DNA of 64,000 bases from Pseudomonas sediminis (GTDB lineage: Bacteria; Pseudomonadota; Gammaproteobacteria; Pseudomonadales; Pseudomonadaceae): assembly GCF_039555755.1 (NCBI RefSeq), contig NZ_CP154631.1, positions 3,534,001 to 3,598,000 of the forward strand, given 5' to 3'. Under the pieces are notes generated by a model. That model had not been told where the DNA came from, made no database searches, and worked only from the letters and a program-made list of their open reading frames with translations. The first letter of the stretch is position 1. Each line of letters opens with the position of its first letter. The position numbers and the translations under genes were made by a program. This document shows positions 16,112 through 25,291 of the stretch, piece after piece.

Positions 16112-17338
16112 ATGTCCGCGTTGCCCGACCTAAGCCTGCAGGCTACGCCTGAGGTGAAGAGCAAAGCGAAGCAACCGGCCAAAGCGCCGGAACCCAGCAA
16201 GAACGGTGCTTCCAGCTTTGCCGATATGTATGCCAAGGAGCGTCAGACCAAGCCTGGCGAGCGTACTGGCAGTACCGATAAATCCAGCCAGGAGCAGAAG
16301 TCTGCTGCGTCTTCAGGAACGGCTGACACTGCTTCTTCTGCCGCCGAGCAGCCCGCGGTTGCCGCCCCCGGCAATTCCTTGCCGACCCAGGAGGGCGGTG
16401 AAGAGGAGCTCGACCCGTTGCTGGCGATGGCATTGGGCGGTATTCAGGTGCAAGTAGATGACGCTGCGGTAGCCCAGGACTCGCCGGAGTTGCCGGCGTT
16501 GGTGATTACCGGTGCCAATGCCAGTGTTGCGGATACTGCTGAGCCAGTGCTGGAGGAAGATGTTCTCGATCCGCTGGCGCAGCTCAAGCAGCCGGCAGAA
16601 GAAGCGGGCAAGGCGCAGTTGTCGCAAGATGCTGCGATCAAGAGCACGCGGGTGGCGACCAGCACGGACTTCGCTGCTGCCATGTCCGCTATGGGCAAGG
16701 GGGAGGAGGCGGCCGAGAGCACTGACGAGTCGGTGCTGGACCTGCCGCTGGAAAGCCTGGCCAAGGATGCCCTGGAAAGTCTCAAGGACAGCGTTCAGCC
16801 CAATCGCCCGGATCAGTTTGTCAGCAAGCTCAATGCGTTGACGCAGGCGCTCAATCATCAGGTAGGCGCCGCTCAGCGCACGCCGCTGGTGCCCGGCCAG
16901 CCGGTGGCCATGCATCAGGGGGGCTGGAGCGAGGCGGTTGTCGATCGCGTCATGTGGTTGTCCAGTCAGAACCTCAAGTCGGCTGAAATTCAACTGGACC
17001 CGGCGGAGTTGGGGCGCCTTGAAGTGCGGGTGAACCTATCCCAGGATCAGGCCCAGGTGACGTTCGCCAGCCCCAATGCCGGGGTGCGTGAAGCGTTGGA
17101 AGGGCAGATGCATCGTCTGCGTGAGCTGTTCGCGCAGCAAGGCATGAACCTGGCCGATGCCAACGTTTCCGATCAGTCGCTTAACCGCGGCTGGCAGGGG
17201 CAGGACGATGGCGGCCGTGGTGGTTCTGGCTCGCGTGATGATCTGCTTGCCAGTGACGAGCTGCAGCCGGGCGTCCATCAGGAAGTGCGCAGTGAGCGTT
17301 TGACCTCTGGCCGCGGGCTGGTCGACTACTACGCATAA
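16112..17338 (+). CDS. fliK: FliK, hook-length control protein
   Basis: Protein of 408 residues. The first 250 residues are Ala/Ser/Glu-rich and probably unfolded (the ruler part, with KAKQPAKAPEP near the start). The C-terminal Flg_hook domain (about 265-370) carries SAEIQLDPAELGRLEVRVNLSQDQAQVTFASPN, the switch that acts on FlhB at proper hook length. The tail is Gly/Asp/Arg-rich. The start at 16112 follows GGAGAG and fits homologues; the longer open frame overlaps hptB. A second FliK-like gene lies at 37701 on the other strand. Confidence 0.93.
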   Translation: MSALPDLSLQATPEVKSKAKQPAKAPEPSKNGASSFADMYAKERQTKPGERTGSTDKSSQEQKSAASSGTADTASSAAEQPAVAAPGNSLPTQEGGEEELDPLLAMALGGIQVQVDDAAVAQDSPELPALVITGANASVADTAEPVLEEDVLDPLAQLKQPAEEAGKAQLSQDAAIKSTRVATSTDFAAAMSAMGKGEEAAESTDESVLDLPLESLAKDALESLKDSVQPNRPDQFVSKLNALTQALNHQVGAAQRTPLVPGQPVAMHQGGWSEAVVDRVMWLSSQNLKSAEIQLDPAELGRLEVRVNLSQDQAQVTFASPNAGVREALEGQMHRLRELFAQQGMNLADANVSDQSLNRGWQGQDDGGRGGSGSRDDLLASDELQPGVHQEVRSERLTSGRGLVDYYA

Positions 17339-17392
17339 GTAGGGCTCAAACGCTGAGCAATGCCCGATTATCGGTGTTCCTCCGCTAGACTT

Positions 17393-17436
17393 GTATTCGC
17401 CCGGGTTGCCGAAAGGTGCCCGGGCGAATGCATTTT
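17393..17436 (+). terminator. Probable terminator after fliK
   Basis: Strong hairpin ATTCGCCCGGG (17395-17405) / CCCGGGCGAAT (17419-17429) with a 13-base loop, followed by GCATTTTG. The U run is short, so termination strength is uncertain. It divides fliK from the fliL operon. Confidence 0.65.
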
Positions 17437-17500
17437 GGGTGACAGCAAGTAGCTGGCGCTGTTAAATCCGCGCCCAGAGTTAGACAAGCCTGCTCATATG

Positions 17501-17517
17501 CTGGCATAACACTTGCT
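17501..17517 (+). promoter_or_regulatory. Sigma54 promoter of the fliL operon
   Basis: CTGGCATAACACTTGCT: GG at 17503-17504, ten bases, GC at 17515-17516. It lies 50 bases before the fliL ATG and just behind the hairpin after fliK. It would drive fliLMNOPQR-flhB, a FleQ-dependent class II unit in P. aeruginosa. Confidence 0.9.
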
Positions 17518-17566
17518 CTTAACCCTTTGAATGCGGAAAGAACTCCGATAGTGACGGATTATTGGC

Positions 17567-18088
17567 ATGGCTAAGAAAGAAGCGGCACCGGCTGCCGAAG
17601 GACAACCCGCCGGCAAGAGCAAGCTCAAACTCATCATCCTGATTGTGGTGGGTCTGCTTCTGGCCGTTGGCCTTTCCGTGGGCGGTACCTGGTTCATTCT
17701 CAGCAAGGGTGACAAGAGCGAGGATGCCAAACCGGCAGAGGCCGCCGCACCAGCAGCGCCAGTGCGCCAGCCAGCTGTCTATCAGGATCTGATGCCGGCC
17801 TTCGTGGTCAATTTCAATTACCAGAACCGTACCCGCTACCTGCAGGTCAGCATGGCCTTGATGAGCCGTGATACCGCCGGCATGGAGAAGCTCAAGGTGC
17901 ATATGCCGGTATTGCGTAACCGTCTGGTGATGTTGCTGTCCGGTCAGGATTTTGCCGCGCTGCAAACGCCGTTGGGCAAGGAAATGCTTCTGCAGCAGGC
18001 GCTGGCCAGCGTGCAGGAACTGGCGCAGAAGGAAACCGGCAGCACTGTGGTCGAGCAGGTGCTGTTCACCAATTTCGTGTTGCAGTAG
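17567..18088 (+). CDS. fliL: FliL, stator-associated basal body protein
   Basis: Protein of 173 residues with a Lys/Ala-rich cytoplasmic start, one membrane helix at about 22-45 (LKLIILIVVGLLLAVGLSVGGTWFIL), a Pro/Ala linker and a periplasmic FliL domain ending VVEQVLFTNFVLQ. FliL forms rings around the stator units and keeps them engaged. It is the first gene of the export-gate and switch operon and ends 12 bases before fliM. Confidence 0.94.
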   Translation: MAKKEAAPAAEGQPAGKSKLKLIILIVVGLLLAVGLSVGGTWFILSKGDKSEDAKPAEAAAPAAPVRQPAVYQDLMPAFVVNFNYQNRTRYLQVSMALMSRDTAGMEKLKVHMPVLRNRLVMLLSGQDFAALQTPLGKEMLLQQALASVQELAQKETGSTVVEQVLFTNFVLQ

Positions 18089-18100
18089 CGGGAGCCGAAG

Positions 18101-19072
18101 ATGGCCGTGCAAGACCTGCTTTCCCAGGACGAGATCGATGCGCTGTTGCATGGCGTCGATGACGGCCTGGTGGAAACCGAGGACGCAGCGGAGCCGGGGA
18201 GCGTCAAACAGTACGACCTGACCAGTCAGGATCGTATCGTCCGTGGGCGCATGCCGACCCTGGAGATGATCAACGAGCGCTTTGCTCGTTATACCCGCAT
18301 CAGCATGTTCAACCTGTTGCGTCGCTCGGCTGACGTCGCCGTCGGTGGTGTGCAGGTGATGAAATTCGGCGAATACGTGCACTCGTTGTACGTGCCTACC
18401 AGCCTCAACCTGGTGAAGATGAAGCCGCTGCGCGGCACCGGTCTGTTCATTCTCGACGCCAAGCTGGTGTTCAAACTGGTGGACAACTTCTTCGGCGGCG
18501 ATGGGCGCCATGCCAAGATCGAAGGCCGTGAGTTCACGCCAACCGAACTGCGTGTCGTGCGTATGGTGCTGGATCAGGCGTTCGTCGACCTGCGTGAAGC
18601 CTGGCACGCCGTTATGGATATCAACTTCGAGTACGTCAACTCCGAGGTCAACCCGGCGCTGGCCAACATCGTCAGCCCCAGCGAAGTAGTGGTGGTGTCC
18701 ACCTTCCATATCGAGCTCGACGGCGGTGGTGGCGACCTGCACATCACCATGCCGTACTCGATGATCGAGCCGATCCGCGAAATGCTCGATGCCGGTTTCC
18801 AATCCGATGTCGACGATCAGGACGAGCGCTGGATCAAGGCCCTGCGCGAGGACATCCTCGATGTCAGCGTGCCGCTGGCCGCCACCGTCGCCCGCCGCCA
18901 GTTGAAGCTGCGTGACATCCTGCATATGCAGCCGGGTGATGTGATCCCCGTGGAATTGCCGGACAACGTGGTCATGCGCGCCAATGGCGTGCCGACCTTC
19001 AAGGTCAAGCTGGGAGCGCACAAGGGCAATCTGGCCCTGCAGGTGCTGGAACCAATCGAACGCCAACGCTGA
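18101..19072 (+). CDS. fliM: FliM, motor switch protein and CheY target
   Basis: Protein of 323 residues. The N-terminal CheY-binding peptide LSQDEIDALL is at residues 7-16; the middle CheC-like domain and the C-terminal SpoA domain (with RQLKLRDILHMQPGDVIPVEL) follow. FliM sits between FliG and FliN in the C ring; CheY-P binding at the N-terminal peptide starts reversal. It is followed by a 71-base gap before fliN. The same short motif recurs in FliN, CheZ and CheA in this window (see findings). Confidence 0.97.
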   Translation: MAVQDLLSQDEIDALLHGVDDGLVETEDAAEPGSVKQYDLTSQDRIVRGRMPTLEMINERFARYTRISMFNLLRRSADVAVGGVQVMKFGEYVHSLYVPTSLNLVKMKPLRGTGLFILDAKLVFKLVDNFFGGDGRHAKIEGREFTPTELRVVRMVLDQAFVDLREAWHAVMDINFEYVNSEVNPALANIVSPSEVVVVSTFHIELDGGGGDLHITMPYSMIEPIREMLDAGFQSDVDDQDERWIKALREDILDVSVPLAATVARRQLKLRDILHMQPGDVIPVELPDNVVMRANGVPTFKVKLGAHKGNLALQVLEPIERQR

Positions 19073-19143
19073 GGCGTTGGTAACTCTCCGGGGCTGACAA
19101 AGCCCGACGTGAACGAAAAGCAGAAGCCAGGCGAGGAATCACG

Positions 19144-19620
19144 ATGGCAGACGAAGAAAACACCTCCCCCGAGGAACAGGCACTGGCCGATGAATGGGCC
19201 GCAGCGCTGGCCGAGGCAGGTGATGCCGATCAGGACGATATCGATGCCATGCTCGCAGGGCAGGGGGCTGCTCAGGCAGCGCCACCGGCCGCACCGCGTG
19301 CACCGATGGAAGAGTTCGGCAGCGCACCGCCTCCCGGCAATCTGCCGGTCAATCTGGATGGCCCCAATCTGGATGTGATCCTGGATATTCCAGTGTCCAT
19401 CTCCATGGAAGTGGGCAACACCGATATCACTATCCGTAATCTGCTGCAGCTCAATCAGGGCTCGGTGATCGAGCTGGATCGTCTGGCCGGTGAGCCGCTC
19501 GATGTGCTGGTCAACGGCACGTTGATCGCTCATGGCGAAGTGGTGGTGGTCAACGAGAAGTTCGGCATTCGCCTGACCGACGTGATCAGCCCCAGCGAAC
19601 GTATCAAGAAGCTGCGCTGA
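19144..19620 (+). CDS. fliN: FliN, motor switch protein
   Basis: Protein of 158 residues with a long acidic N-terminal arm and a C-terminal SpoA domain (about 75-155: VSISMEVGNTDITIRNLLQLNQGSVIELDRLAGEPLDVLVNG). The arm contains DQDDIDAML at 29-37, a short motif like the CheY-binding peptide of FliM. FliN forms the bottom of the C ring and docks FliH-FliI. The ATG at 19144 follows GAGGAA. It stops 2 bases before fliO. Confidence 0.95.
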   Translation: MADEENTSPEEQALADEWAAALAEAGDADQDDIDAMLAGQGAAQAAPPAAPRAPMEEFGSAPPPGNLPVNLDGPNLDVILDIPVSISMEVGNTDITIRNLLQLNQGSVIELDRLAGEPLDVLVNGTLIAHGEVVVVNEKFGIRLTDVISPSERIKKLR

Positions 19621-19622
19621 CC

Positions 19623-20054
19623 ATGGCTCGTCTTCTCGCTCTGTTTCTCAGCATGCCTCTGGCGGCCATGGCTGCCGAGCCCGCCGGCAAGGCAGCGACT
19701 CCCATGGCTGGCAGCGACATAGCCGGTCAGCTCGGCCAGTTGCTGCTCGGCTTGTTGCTGGTGATCGGTTTGATCTTCCTGCTCGCCTGGCTGCTGCGCC
19801 GTGTGCAGCAACTGAATCCGAAGGGCGGACAGGTGATCAAGCTGTTGTCGAGCCAGGCGCTCGGCCCGCGTGATCGCCTGGTACTGGTGCAGGTAGGCAA
19901 CGAGCAGATTTTGCTGGGGCTGTCCGCTGGGCGCATTACCCCGCTGCACGTGCTCAAGGAGCCAGTGCATCTGGCCGATGCCGAGCAGGCCACGCCAGAG
20001 TTCGCCCTGCGCCTGATGGAGCTGATGGGCAAGGATCAGAAGGACAAATCCTGA
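19623..20054 (+). CDS. fliO: FliO, export-gate assembly factor
   Basis: Protein of 143 residues with a signal-like start ([17 protein letters not shown]), one membrane helix at about 37-60 ([25 protein letters not shown]) and a short SpoA-like cytoplasmic domain. FliO helps build the FliP-FliR core complex and is not part of the final gate. Its TGA shares one base with the fliP ATG, so translation is coupled. Confidence 0.9.
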   Translation: MARLLALFLSMPLAAMAAEPAGKAATPMAGSDIAGQLGQLLLGLLLVIGLIFLLAWLLRRVQQLNPKGGQVIKLLSSQALGPRDRLVLVQVGNEQILLGLSAGRITPLHVLKEPVHLADAEQATPEFALRLMELMGKDQKDKS

Positions 20055-20839
20055 TGCTGCGTTTGTTGCTGGTGCTGGTGCTGAGCCTCGCCGCTTCTCT
20101 GGCGTTCGCCGAGGACCCTCCTGCAGGCAATTCGCTGATCCAGACGGGCAGCAGCCCGTTGTCGATCCCCGCCATCACCCTGTCCACCGACGCCCAGGGG
20201 CAGCAGGAATACTCGGTCAGCCTGCAGATTCTGCTGATCATGACGGCGCTGAGTTTCATTCCGGCGTTCGTCATGCTGATGACCAGCTTCACACGGATCA
20301 TCATCGTCTTCTCCATCCTGCGTCAGGCCCTGGGTCTGCAGCAGACGCCGTCCAACCAGATACTGGTCGGCCTGGCGCTGTTTCTGACGATGTTCATCAT
20401 GGCGCCGATTTTCGACCGGATAAACACCGATGCGCTGCAGCCTTATCTGAACGAGGAGATCGTCGCTCAGGAGGCGCTGACACGGGCAGAGGTACCAATC
20501 CGCGACTTCATGCTGGCACAGACTCGTGAGAGTGACCTGGCGCTGTTCGTTCGTTTGTCCAAGCGTACCGACCTGGCCGGTGTCGAAGACGTGCCGTTGA
20601 CCATTCTGGTGCCGGCGTTCGTCACCTCCGAGTTGAAGACCGCTTTCCAGATCGGCTTCATGATCTTCATTCCGTTTTTGATCATCGACATGGTGGTCGC
20701 CAGTATCCTCATGGCGATGGGGATGATGATGTTGTCGCCACTGATCATCTCATTGCCATTCAAGATCATGCTGTTCGTCCTGGTTGACGGCTGGGCGCTG
20801 ATCATGGGCACCTTGGCCGCCAGTTTCGGCACCATATAG
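20054..20839 (+). CDS. fliP: FliP, core export-gate subunit
   Basis: Protein of 261 residues with a cleavable signal peptide ([19 protein letters not shown]), as in enteric FliP, and four membrane segments. The signature [28 protein letters not shown] and the C-terminal [13 protein letters not shown] are present. Five FliP subunits with FliQ and FliR form the helical entry of the export channel. It overlaps fliO and is 11 bases from fliQ. Confidence 0.96.
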   Translation: MLRLLLVLVLSLAASLAFAEDPPAGNSLIQTGSSPLSIPAITLSTDAQGQQEYSVSLQILLIMTALSFIPAFVMLMTSFTRIIIVFSILRQALGLQQTPSNQILVGLALFLTMFIMAPIFDRINTDALQPYLNEEIVAQEALTRAEVPIRDFMLAQTRESDLALFVRLSKRTDLAGVEDVPLTILVPAFVTSELKTAFQIGFMIFIPFLIIDMVVASILMAMGMMMLSPLIISLPFKIMLFVLVDGWALIMGTLAASFGTI

Positions 20840-20850
20840 CGAGGCCTTTG

Positions 20851-21120
20851 ATGACTCCCGAGGTAGCGGTTGACCTGTTTCGCGAAGCGCTCTGGCTGAT
20901 CGTGCTGATCGTCGGTCTGGCGGTGGTGCCAAGCCTGATTGTCGGTCTGATGGTTGCCATGTTCCAGGCTGCCACGCAGATCAACGAACAAACGCTGAGC
21001 TTTTTGCCACGCCTGATGGTGATGCTGATCACGCTGATCTGGGCCGGCCCCTGGCTGGTGAGTCAGCTGATGGAGTACACCCAGACGTTGATCCAGAACA
21101 TTCCGTACCTCATCGGTTGA
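20851..21120 (+). CDS. fliQ: FliQ, export-gate subunit
   Basis: Protein of 89 residues, the family's normal length, starting MTPEVAVDLFREAL. Two long membrane hairpin helices (about 15-40 and 52-75) flank the conserved FQAATQINEQTLSFLPRL loop. Four copies pack around the FliP5-FliR core. The ATG at 20851 is preferred over a TTG one codon earlier. Confidence 0.95.
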   Translation: MTPEVAVDLFREALWLIVLIVGLAVVPSLIVGLMVAMFQAATQINEQTLSFLPRLMVMLITLIWAGPWLVSQLMEYTQTLIQNIPYLIG

Positions 21121-21133
21121 GGGGCTGGGCGCG

Positions 21134-21910
21134 ATGCTGGAGTTGAGCAACGAGCAGATCAGCGGCTGGGTCGGCCAGTTTCTGCTGCCGTTGTTTCGCA
21201 TCGCCGCGATGTTGATGGTGATGCCCATCATCGGTACCCAGCTGGTGCCGAACCGCGTACGCCTCTATCTGGCGCTGGCCATCAGTGTGGTGCTGGTGCC
21301 GACGCTACCACCTATGCCGCAGGTCGATGCCTTGAGCCTGCGTAGTCTGCTGCTGATCCTCGAACAGGTGCTGATCGGCGCCATGTTCGGCTTTATTCTG
21401 CAGTTGTTCTTTCATCTGTTCGCCGTCGCTGGGCAGATCATCGCCATGCAGATGGGCCTGGGGTTCGCCTCCATGGTCGACCCCACCAATGGTGTGTCGG
21501 TGCCGGTGCTTGGCCAGTTCATGCTGATGTTGGTGACCTTGCTGTTTCTGGCCATCAACGGCCATCTGGTGGTGCTGGAAATTCTGGCGGAAAGCTTCGT
21601 CACGCTGCCGTCCGGGCAAGGGCTGATGGTCAATCATTACTGGGAGCTGGCTGGCAAACTGGGCTGGGTGATCGGCGCCGGCCTGTTGTTGACGCTGCCC
21701 ATGGTCACCGCGCTGCTGGTGATCAACCTGGCGTTTGGCGTGATGACGCGCGCCGCGCCGCAACTGAACATCTTTTCCATCGGCTTCCCCCTGACCCTGG
21801 CCATGGGCCTGGTGATTTTCTGGGTGGGGCTTTCCGATTTCGGCAACCTGTTCCAGGCGCTGGCCAGCGAAGCCCTGCAACAGCTGAGCGAATTCGCTCT
21901 TGTGAGGTAG
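21134..21910 (+). CDS. fliR: FliR, export-gate subunit
   Basis: Protein of 258 residues with about six hydrophobic segments and no signal peptide; it includes the FGFILQLFFHLFAVAGQIIAMQMGLGFA region and PQLNIFSIGFPLTLAMGL typical of FliR/SpaR/YscT. One FliR closes the helical FliP5 ring and touches FlhB. It is 13 bases after fliQ and 2 before flhB. Confidence 0.96.
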   Translation: MLELSNEQISGWVGQFLLPLFRIAAMLMVMPIIGTQLVPNRVRLYLALAISVVLVPTLPPMPQVDALSLRSLLLILEQVLIGAMFGFILQLFFHLFAVAGQIIAMQMGLGFASMVDPTNGVSVPVLGQFMLMLVTLLFLAINGHLVVLEILAESFVTLPSGQGLMVNHYWELAGKLGWVIGAGLLLTLPMVTALLVINLAFGVMTRAAPQLNIFSIGFPLTLAMGLVIFWVGLSDFGNLFQALASEALQQLSEFALVR

Positions 21911-21912
21911 CG

Positions 21913-23049
21913 ATGGCCGAAAGCGAGAGCGGCGCTGACAAGAGCGAGGAACCCACAGGCAAGCGACTTGAAGAGTCGCGCAAGAAAGGCCAGATCGCTC
22001 GGTCCAAGGAACTCAACACGGTGGCGGTGACGCTCACCGGCACTGTCGCCCTGATCATTTTCGGCGCCTACATGGGCAATGTGTTGATGGATGTCATGCG
22101 CGGCAATTTCAGCTTGCCGCGCGATGTGCTGATGAGCGAACGCAGCATGGCGCTTTATCTGCTGGCTTCGGGCAAGCAGGCATTGCTGGCGGTGCAACCC
22201 TTTTTCATTGCGTTGTTGATCGCCTCCATCGCTGGCCCCATCGCGCTCGGGGGGTGGTTGTTCTCTGCCGAGGCGCTGCAACCCAAAGCCAGCCGGATGA
22301 ACCCATTGGCGGGTCTCAAACGCATGTTCTCGGTTCAGGCGTTGGTCGAGTTGCTCAAGGCTCTGGCCAAGTTTCTGGTAATCCTTGCGGTAGCGCTGGT
22401 AGTGCTTTCGGTGGACCAGGACGATCTGCTGGCCATTGCCAACGAGCCCGTCGAGCCCGCCATTCTGCATAGCCTGAAGGTTGTCGGCTGGAGTGCGTTC
22501 TGGCTGTCCTGCGGGCTTATCCTGATCGCCGCGGTGGATGTGCCGTTCCAGCTGTGGAGTCACAAGCAGAAGTTGATGATGACCAAGCAGGAAGTGCGCG
22601 ACGAGTACAAGGACACCGAGGGCAAGCCCGAAGTCAAAGGACGTATTCGCCAGTTGCAGCGGGAAATGGCCGAACGTCGGATGATGCAAGCCGTGCCGCA
22701 GGCTGACGTGGTCATCACCAACCCGACGCACTTCGCCGTAGCGCTCAAGTACGACCCGGAGAAGGGGAGCGCACCGGTGTTGCTGGCAAAGGGCGGCGAC
22801 TTCCTGGCGCTGAAAATTCGCGAGATCGCCCAGGAGCACAAGGTGATGGTGCTGGAGTCCCCGGCATTGGCCCGTGCGGTGTATTACTCCACCGAGCTGG
22901 ACCAGGAAATTCCTGCTGGCCTGTATCTGGCCGTGGCTCAAGTGCTGGCCTACGTCTATCAGCTTCGTCAGTACCAGGCCGGCAAGGGCAAGCGCCCAGG
23001 CCCGCTGCCGGACTTCCCGATCCCGGCGGATCTACGCCGCGACTCTTAG
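21913..23049 (+). CDS. flhB: FlhB, export-gate substrate-specificity switch
   Basis: Protein of 378 residues with an N-terminal KRLEESRKKGQIARSKE basic segment, four membrane helices, and the cytoplasmic domain carrying the self-cleaving NPTH at residues 270-273. Cleavage and contact with FliK switch export from hook to filament proteins. The tail is Pro-rich. It is the last gene of the fliL operon. A stand-alone copy of its post-NPTH domain is encoded at 37354-37704. Confidence 0.97.
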   Translation: MAESESGADKSEEPTGKRLEESRKKGQIARSKELNTVAVTLTGTVALIIFGAYMGNVLMDVMRGNFSLPRDVLMSERSMALYLLASGKQALLAVQPFFIALLIASIAGPIALGGWLFSAEALQPKASRMNPLAGLKRMFSVQALVELLKALAKFLVILAVALVVLSVDQDDLLAIANEPVEPAILHSLKVVGWSAFWLSCGLILIAAVDVPFQLWSHKQKLMMTKQEVRDEYKDTEGKPEVKGRIRQLQREMAERRMMQAVPQADVVITNPTHFAVALKYDPEKGSAPVLLAKGGDFLALKIREIAQEHKVMVLESPALARAVYYSTELDQEIPAGLYLAVAQVLAYVYQLRQYQAGKGKRPGPLPDFPIPADLRRDS

Positions 23050-23077
23050 GGCGTGTAGCGCGCTGTCGTGTCACTTC

Positions 23078-23093
23078 TGGAACGCTTCTTGCC
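23078..23093 (+). promoter_or_regulatory. Sigma54 promoter of flhA
   Basis: TGGAACGCTTCTTGCC: GG at 23079-23080, ten bases, GC at 23091-23092. One mismatch (A for C) is present in the TGGCAC part; TTGC is exact. It is in the 100-base gap between flhB and flhA and would open the flhA-flhF-fleN unit. Confidence 0.8.
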
Positions 23094-23150
23094 ATGACCT
23101 CTCTAGGGCGCACTTTCGCGTCAAAAGATTGAATGGCTTGGGGTAGGGAC

Positions 23151-25280
23151 GTGGCAGTAGATCGAGCACAGTTAATCGGTGAAGTGCGCAGCAACCTGGC
23201 AGGCTTGCGCCATGGCAACCTGGGCATTCCGCTGTTGCTGCTGGTCATGCTCGGCATGGTCATGCTGCCGATCCCGGCGTTCCTGCTCGATGTGCTGTTC
23301 ACCTTCAGCATCGCCCTGTCGATCGTCGTCCTGCTGGTCAGCATCTACGCCCTGCGACCGCTGGATTTCGCCGTGTTCCCCACCATCCTGCTGGCGGCGA
23401 CGCTGCTGCGCCTGGCGCTGAACGTGGCGTCCACGCGCGTGGTGCTGCTCAACGGTCACGAGGGGCATGGCGCGGCGGGGCAGGTGATCCAGGCCTTCGG
23501 CGAGGTGGTGATCGGCGGCAACTACGTGGTCGGTATCGTGGTGTTCGCCATCCTCATGATCATCAACTTCGTGGTGGTCACCAAGGGTGCCGGGCGTATC
23601 TCCGAAGTGAGCGCGCGTTTCACCCTGGATGCCATGCCCGGCAAGCAGATGGCCATCGACGCCGACCTCAATGCCGGCCTCATCGACCAGGTCGAGGCCA
23701 AGAAGCGCCGCAGCGAAGTGGCGCAGGAGGCCGACTTCTACGGTTCCATGGACGGTGCCAGCAAGTTCGTCCGCGGTGACGCCATCGCCGGCTTGCTGAT
23801 CCTGTTCATCAACCTCATCGGCGGTATCGCCATCGGCGTGCTGCAGCACAGCCTGGCCTTCTCCGACGCCGGCAAGGTCTACACCCTGCTGACCATCGGT
23901 GACGGCCTGGTGGCGCAGATTCCTTCCCTGTTGCTGTCCACGGCAGCGGCGGTGATGGTGACCCGCGTGTCCACCTCCGAGGACATGGGCGCGCAGGTCA
24001 ACCGGCAGATGTTCGCCTCGCCGCGTGCGCTGGCCGTGGCCGCAGCGATCATGATCGCCATGGGCCTGGTGCCGGGCATGCCGCACTTTTCCTTCATCGG
24101 CCTGGGCCTGATCGCCGCCGGTGGCGCGTACTGGATCGCCCATCGCCAGCGCAAGGCCAAGGAAGAGGAGGTCAAGGAGGTCCAGCGTCAGCAGGAGCTG
24201 CTGCCGGCGCAGAAGGCCCAGGAGGTCAAGGAACTGGGCTGGGATGACGTCACCCCGGTGGACATGGTCGGCCTGGAGGTGGGCTATCGCCTGATTCCGC
24301 TGGTCGATCGCAACCAGGGCGGCCAACTGCTGGCGCGGATCAAGGGCGTGCGCAAGAAGCTCTCGCAGGAAATGGGCTTTCTCATGCCCTCGGTGCACAT
24401 CCGCGATAACCTCGACCTGGCGCCCAACGCCTATCGCCTGACGCTGATGGGCGTCAGCGTCGCCGAGGCGGAGGTCTATCCCGACCGGGAACTGGCGATC
24501 AACCCCGGCCAGGTGTTCGGCCCGCTCAATGGGATCGCCGCCAAGGATCCGGCGTTCGGCCTGGAGGCGGTATGGATCGACCCCAGCCAGCGTGATCAGG
24601 CGCAATCGCTCGGCTACACCGTGGTCGACGCCAGTACGGTGGTCGCGACTCACCTCAACCAGATCCTGCACAAGCACGCCCACGAGTTGCTCGGTCACGA
24701 GGAAGTGCAACAGCTCATGCAGTTGCTGGCCAAGAGCTCGCCCAAGCTGGCCGAGGAGCTGGTGCCGGGGCTGGTGTCGCTGTCGACCCTGCTCAAGGTG
24801 TTGCAGGCACTGCTGCAGGAGCAGGTGCCGGTACGCGATATCCGCACCATCGCCGAGGCGATCGCCAACGTCGCGCCGAAGAGTCAAGATCCCGCCGCGA
24901 TGGTCGCCGCAGTCCGCGTGTCGCTGGCCCGCGCAATCGTGCAAAGCATTGTGGGACTAGAGCCGGAGCTGCCTGTGATCACCCTGGAGCCAAGGTTGGA
25001 ACAGATATTGCTGAACAGTCTGCAGAAGGCCGGTCAGGGCAGCGAGGATGGCATCCTCCTCGAGCCCGGCATGGCTGAAAAGCTGCAGCGTTCCCTGGTG
25101 GATGCGGCGCAGCGCCAGGAAATGCTCGGCAAACCGGTGATCCTGCTGGTGGCCGGTCCGATCCGGGCGATGCTCTCGCGCTTCGCGCGGCTGGCGGTAC
25201 CCAGCATGCACGTGCTGGCGTACCAGGAAATTCCGGACAACAAGCAGGTCACCATAGTCGCTACGGTTGGCCAGAACTGA
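23151..25280 (+). CDS. flhA: FlhA, export-gate protein
   Basis: Protein of 709 residues from a GTG at 23151 (MAVDRAQLIGEV); an ATG six codons earlier (23133) is possible but has no ribosome site, whereas GTAGGGA precedes the GTG. The N-terminal half has about eight membrane helices with the FHIPEP region (RISEVSARFTLDAMPGKQMAIDADLNAGLID), and the C-terminal half forms the nonameric docking ring. FlhA couples the proton force to export and binds FliI, FliJ and chaperone complexes. flhF follows after 11 bases. Confidence 0.96.
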   Translation: MAVDRAQLIGEVRSNLAGLRHGNLGIPLLLLVMLGMVMLPIPAFLLDVLFTFSIALSIVVLLVSIYALRPLDFAVFPTILLAATLLRLALNVASTRVVLLNGHEGHGAAGQVIQAFGEVVIGGNYVVGIVVFAILMIINFVVVTKGAGRISEVSARFTLDAMPGKQMAIDADLNAGLIDQVEAKKRRSEVAQEADFYGSMDGASKFVRGDAIAGLLILFINLIGGIAIGVLQHSLAFSDAGKVYTLLTIGDGLVAQIPSLLLSTAAAVMVTRVSTSEDMGAQVNRQMFASPRALAVAAAIMIAMGLVPGMPHFSFIGLGLIAAGGAYWIAHRQRKAKEEEVKEVQRQQELLPAQKAQEVKELGWDDVTPVDMVGLEVGYRLIPLVDRNQGGQLLARIKGVRKKLSQEMGFLMPSVHIRDNLDLAPNAYRLTLMGVSVAEAEVYPDRELAINPGQVFGPLNGIAAKDPAFGLEAVWIDPSQRDQAQSLGYTVVDASTVVATHLNQILHKHAHELLGHEEVQQLMQLLAKSSPKLAEELVPGLVSLSTLLKVLQALLQEQVPVRDIRTIAEAIANVAPKSQDPAAMVAAVRVSLARAIVQSIVGLEPELPVITLEPRLEQILLNSLQKAGQGSEDGILLEPGMAEKLQRSLVDAAQRQEMLGKPVILLVAGPIRAMLSRFARLAVPSMHVLAYQEIPDNKQVTIVATVGQN

Positions 25281-25291
25281 GGTAAAGGGTC

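Noticed and set aside
23172..24944. Long minus-strand open frame of 590 codons inside flhA
   Set aside because: His/Gln/Asp-rich low-complexity translation and exact antisense to a clear FlhA; a high-GC shadow frame.
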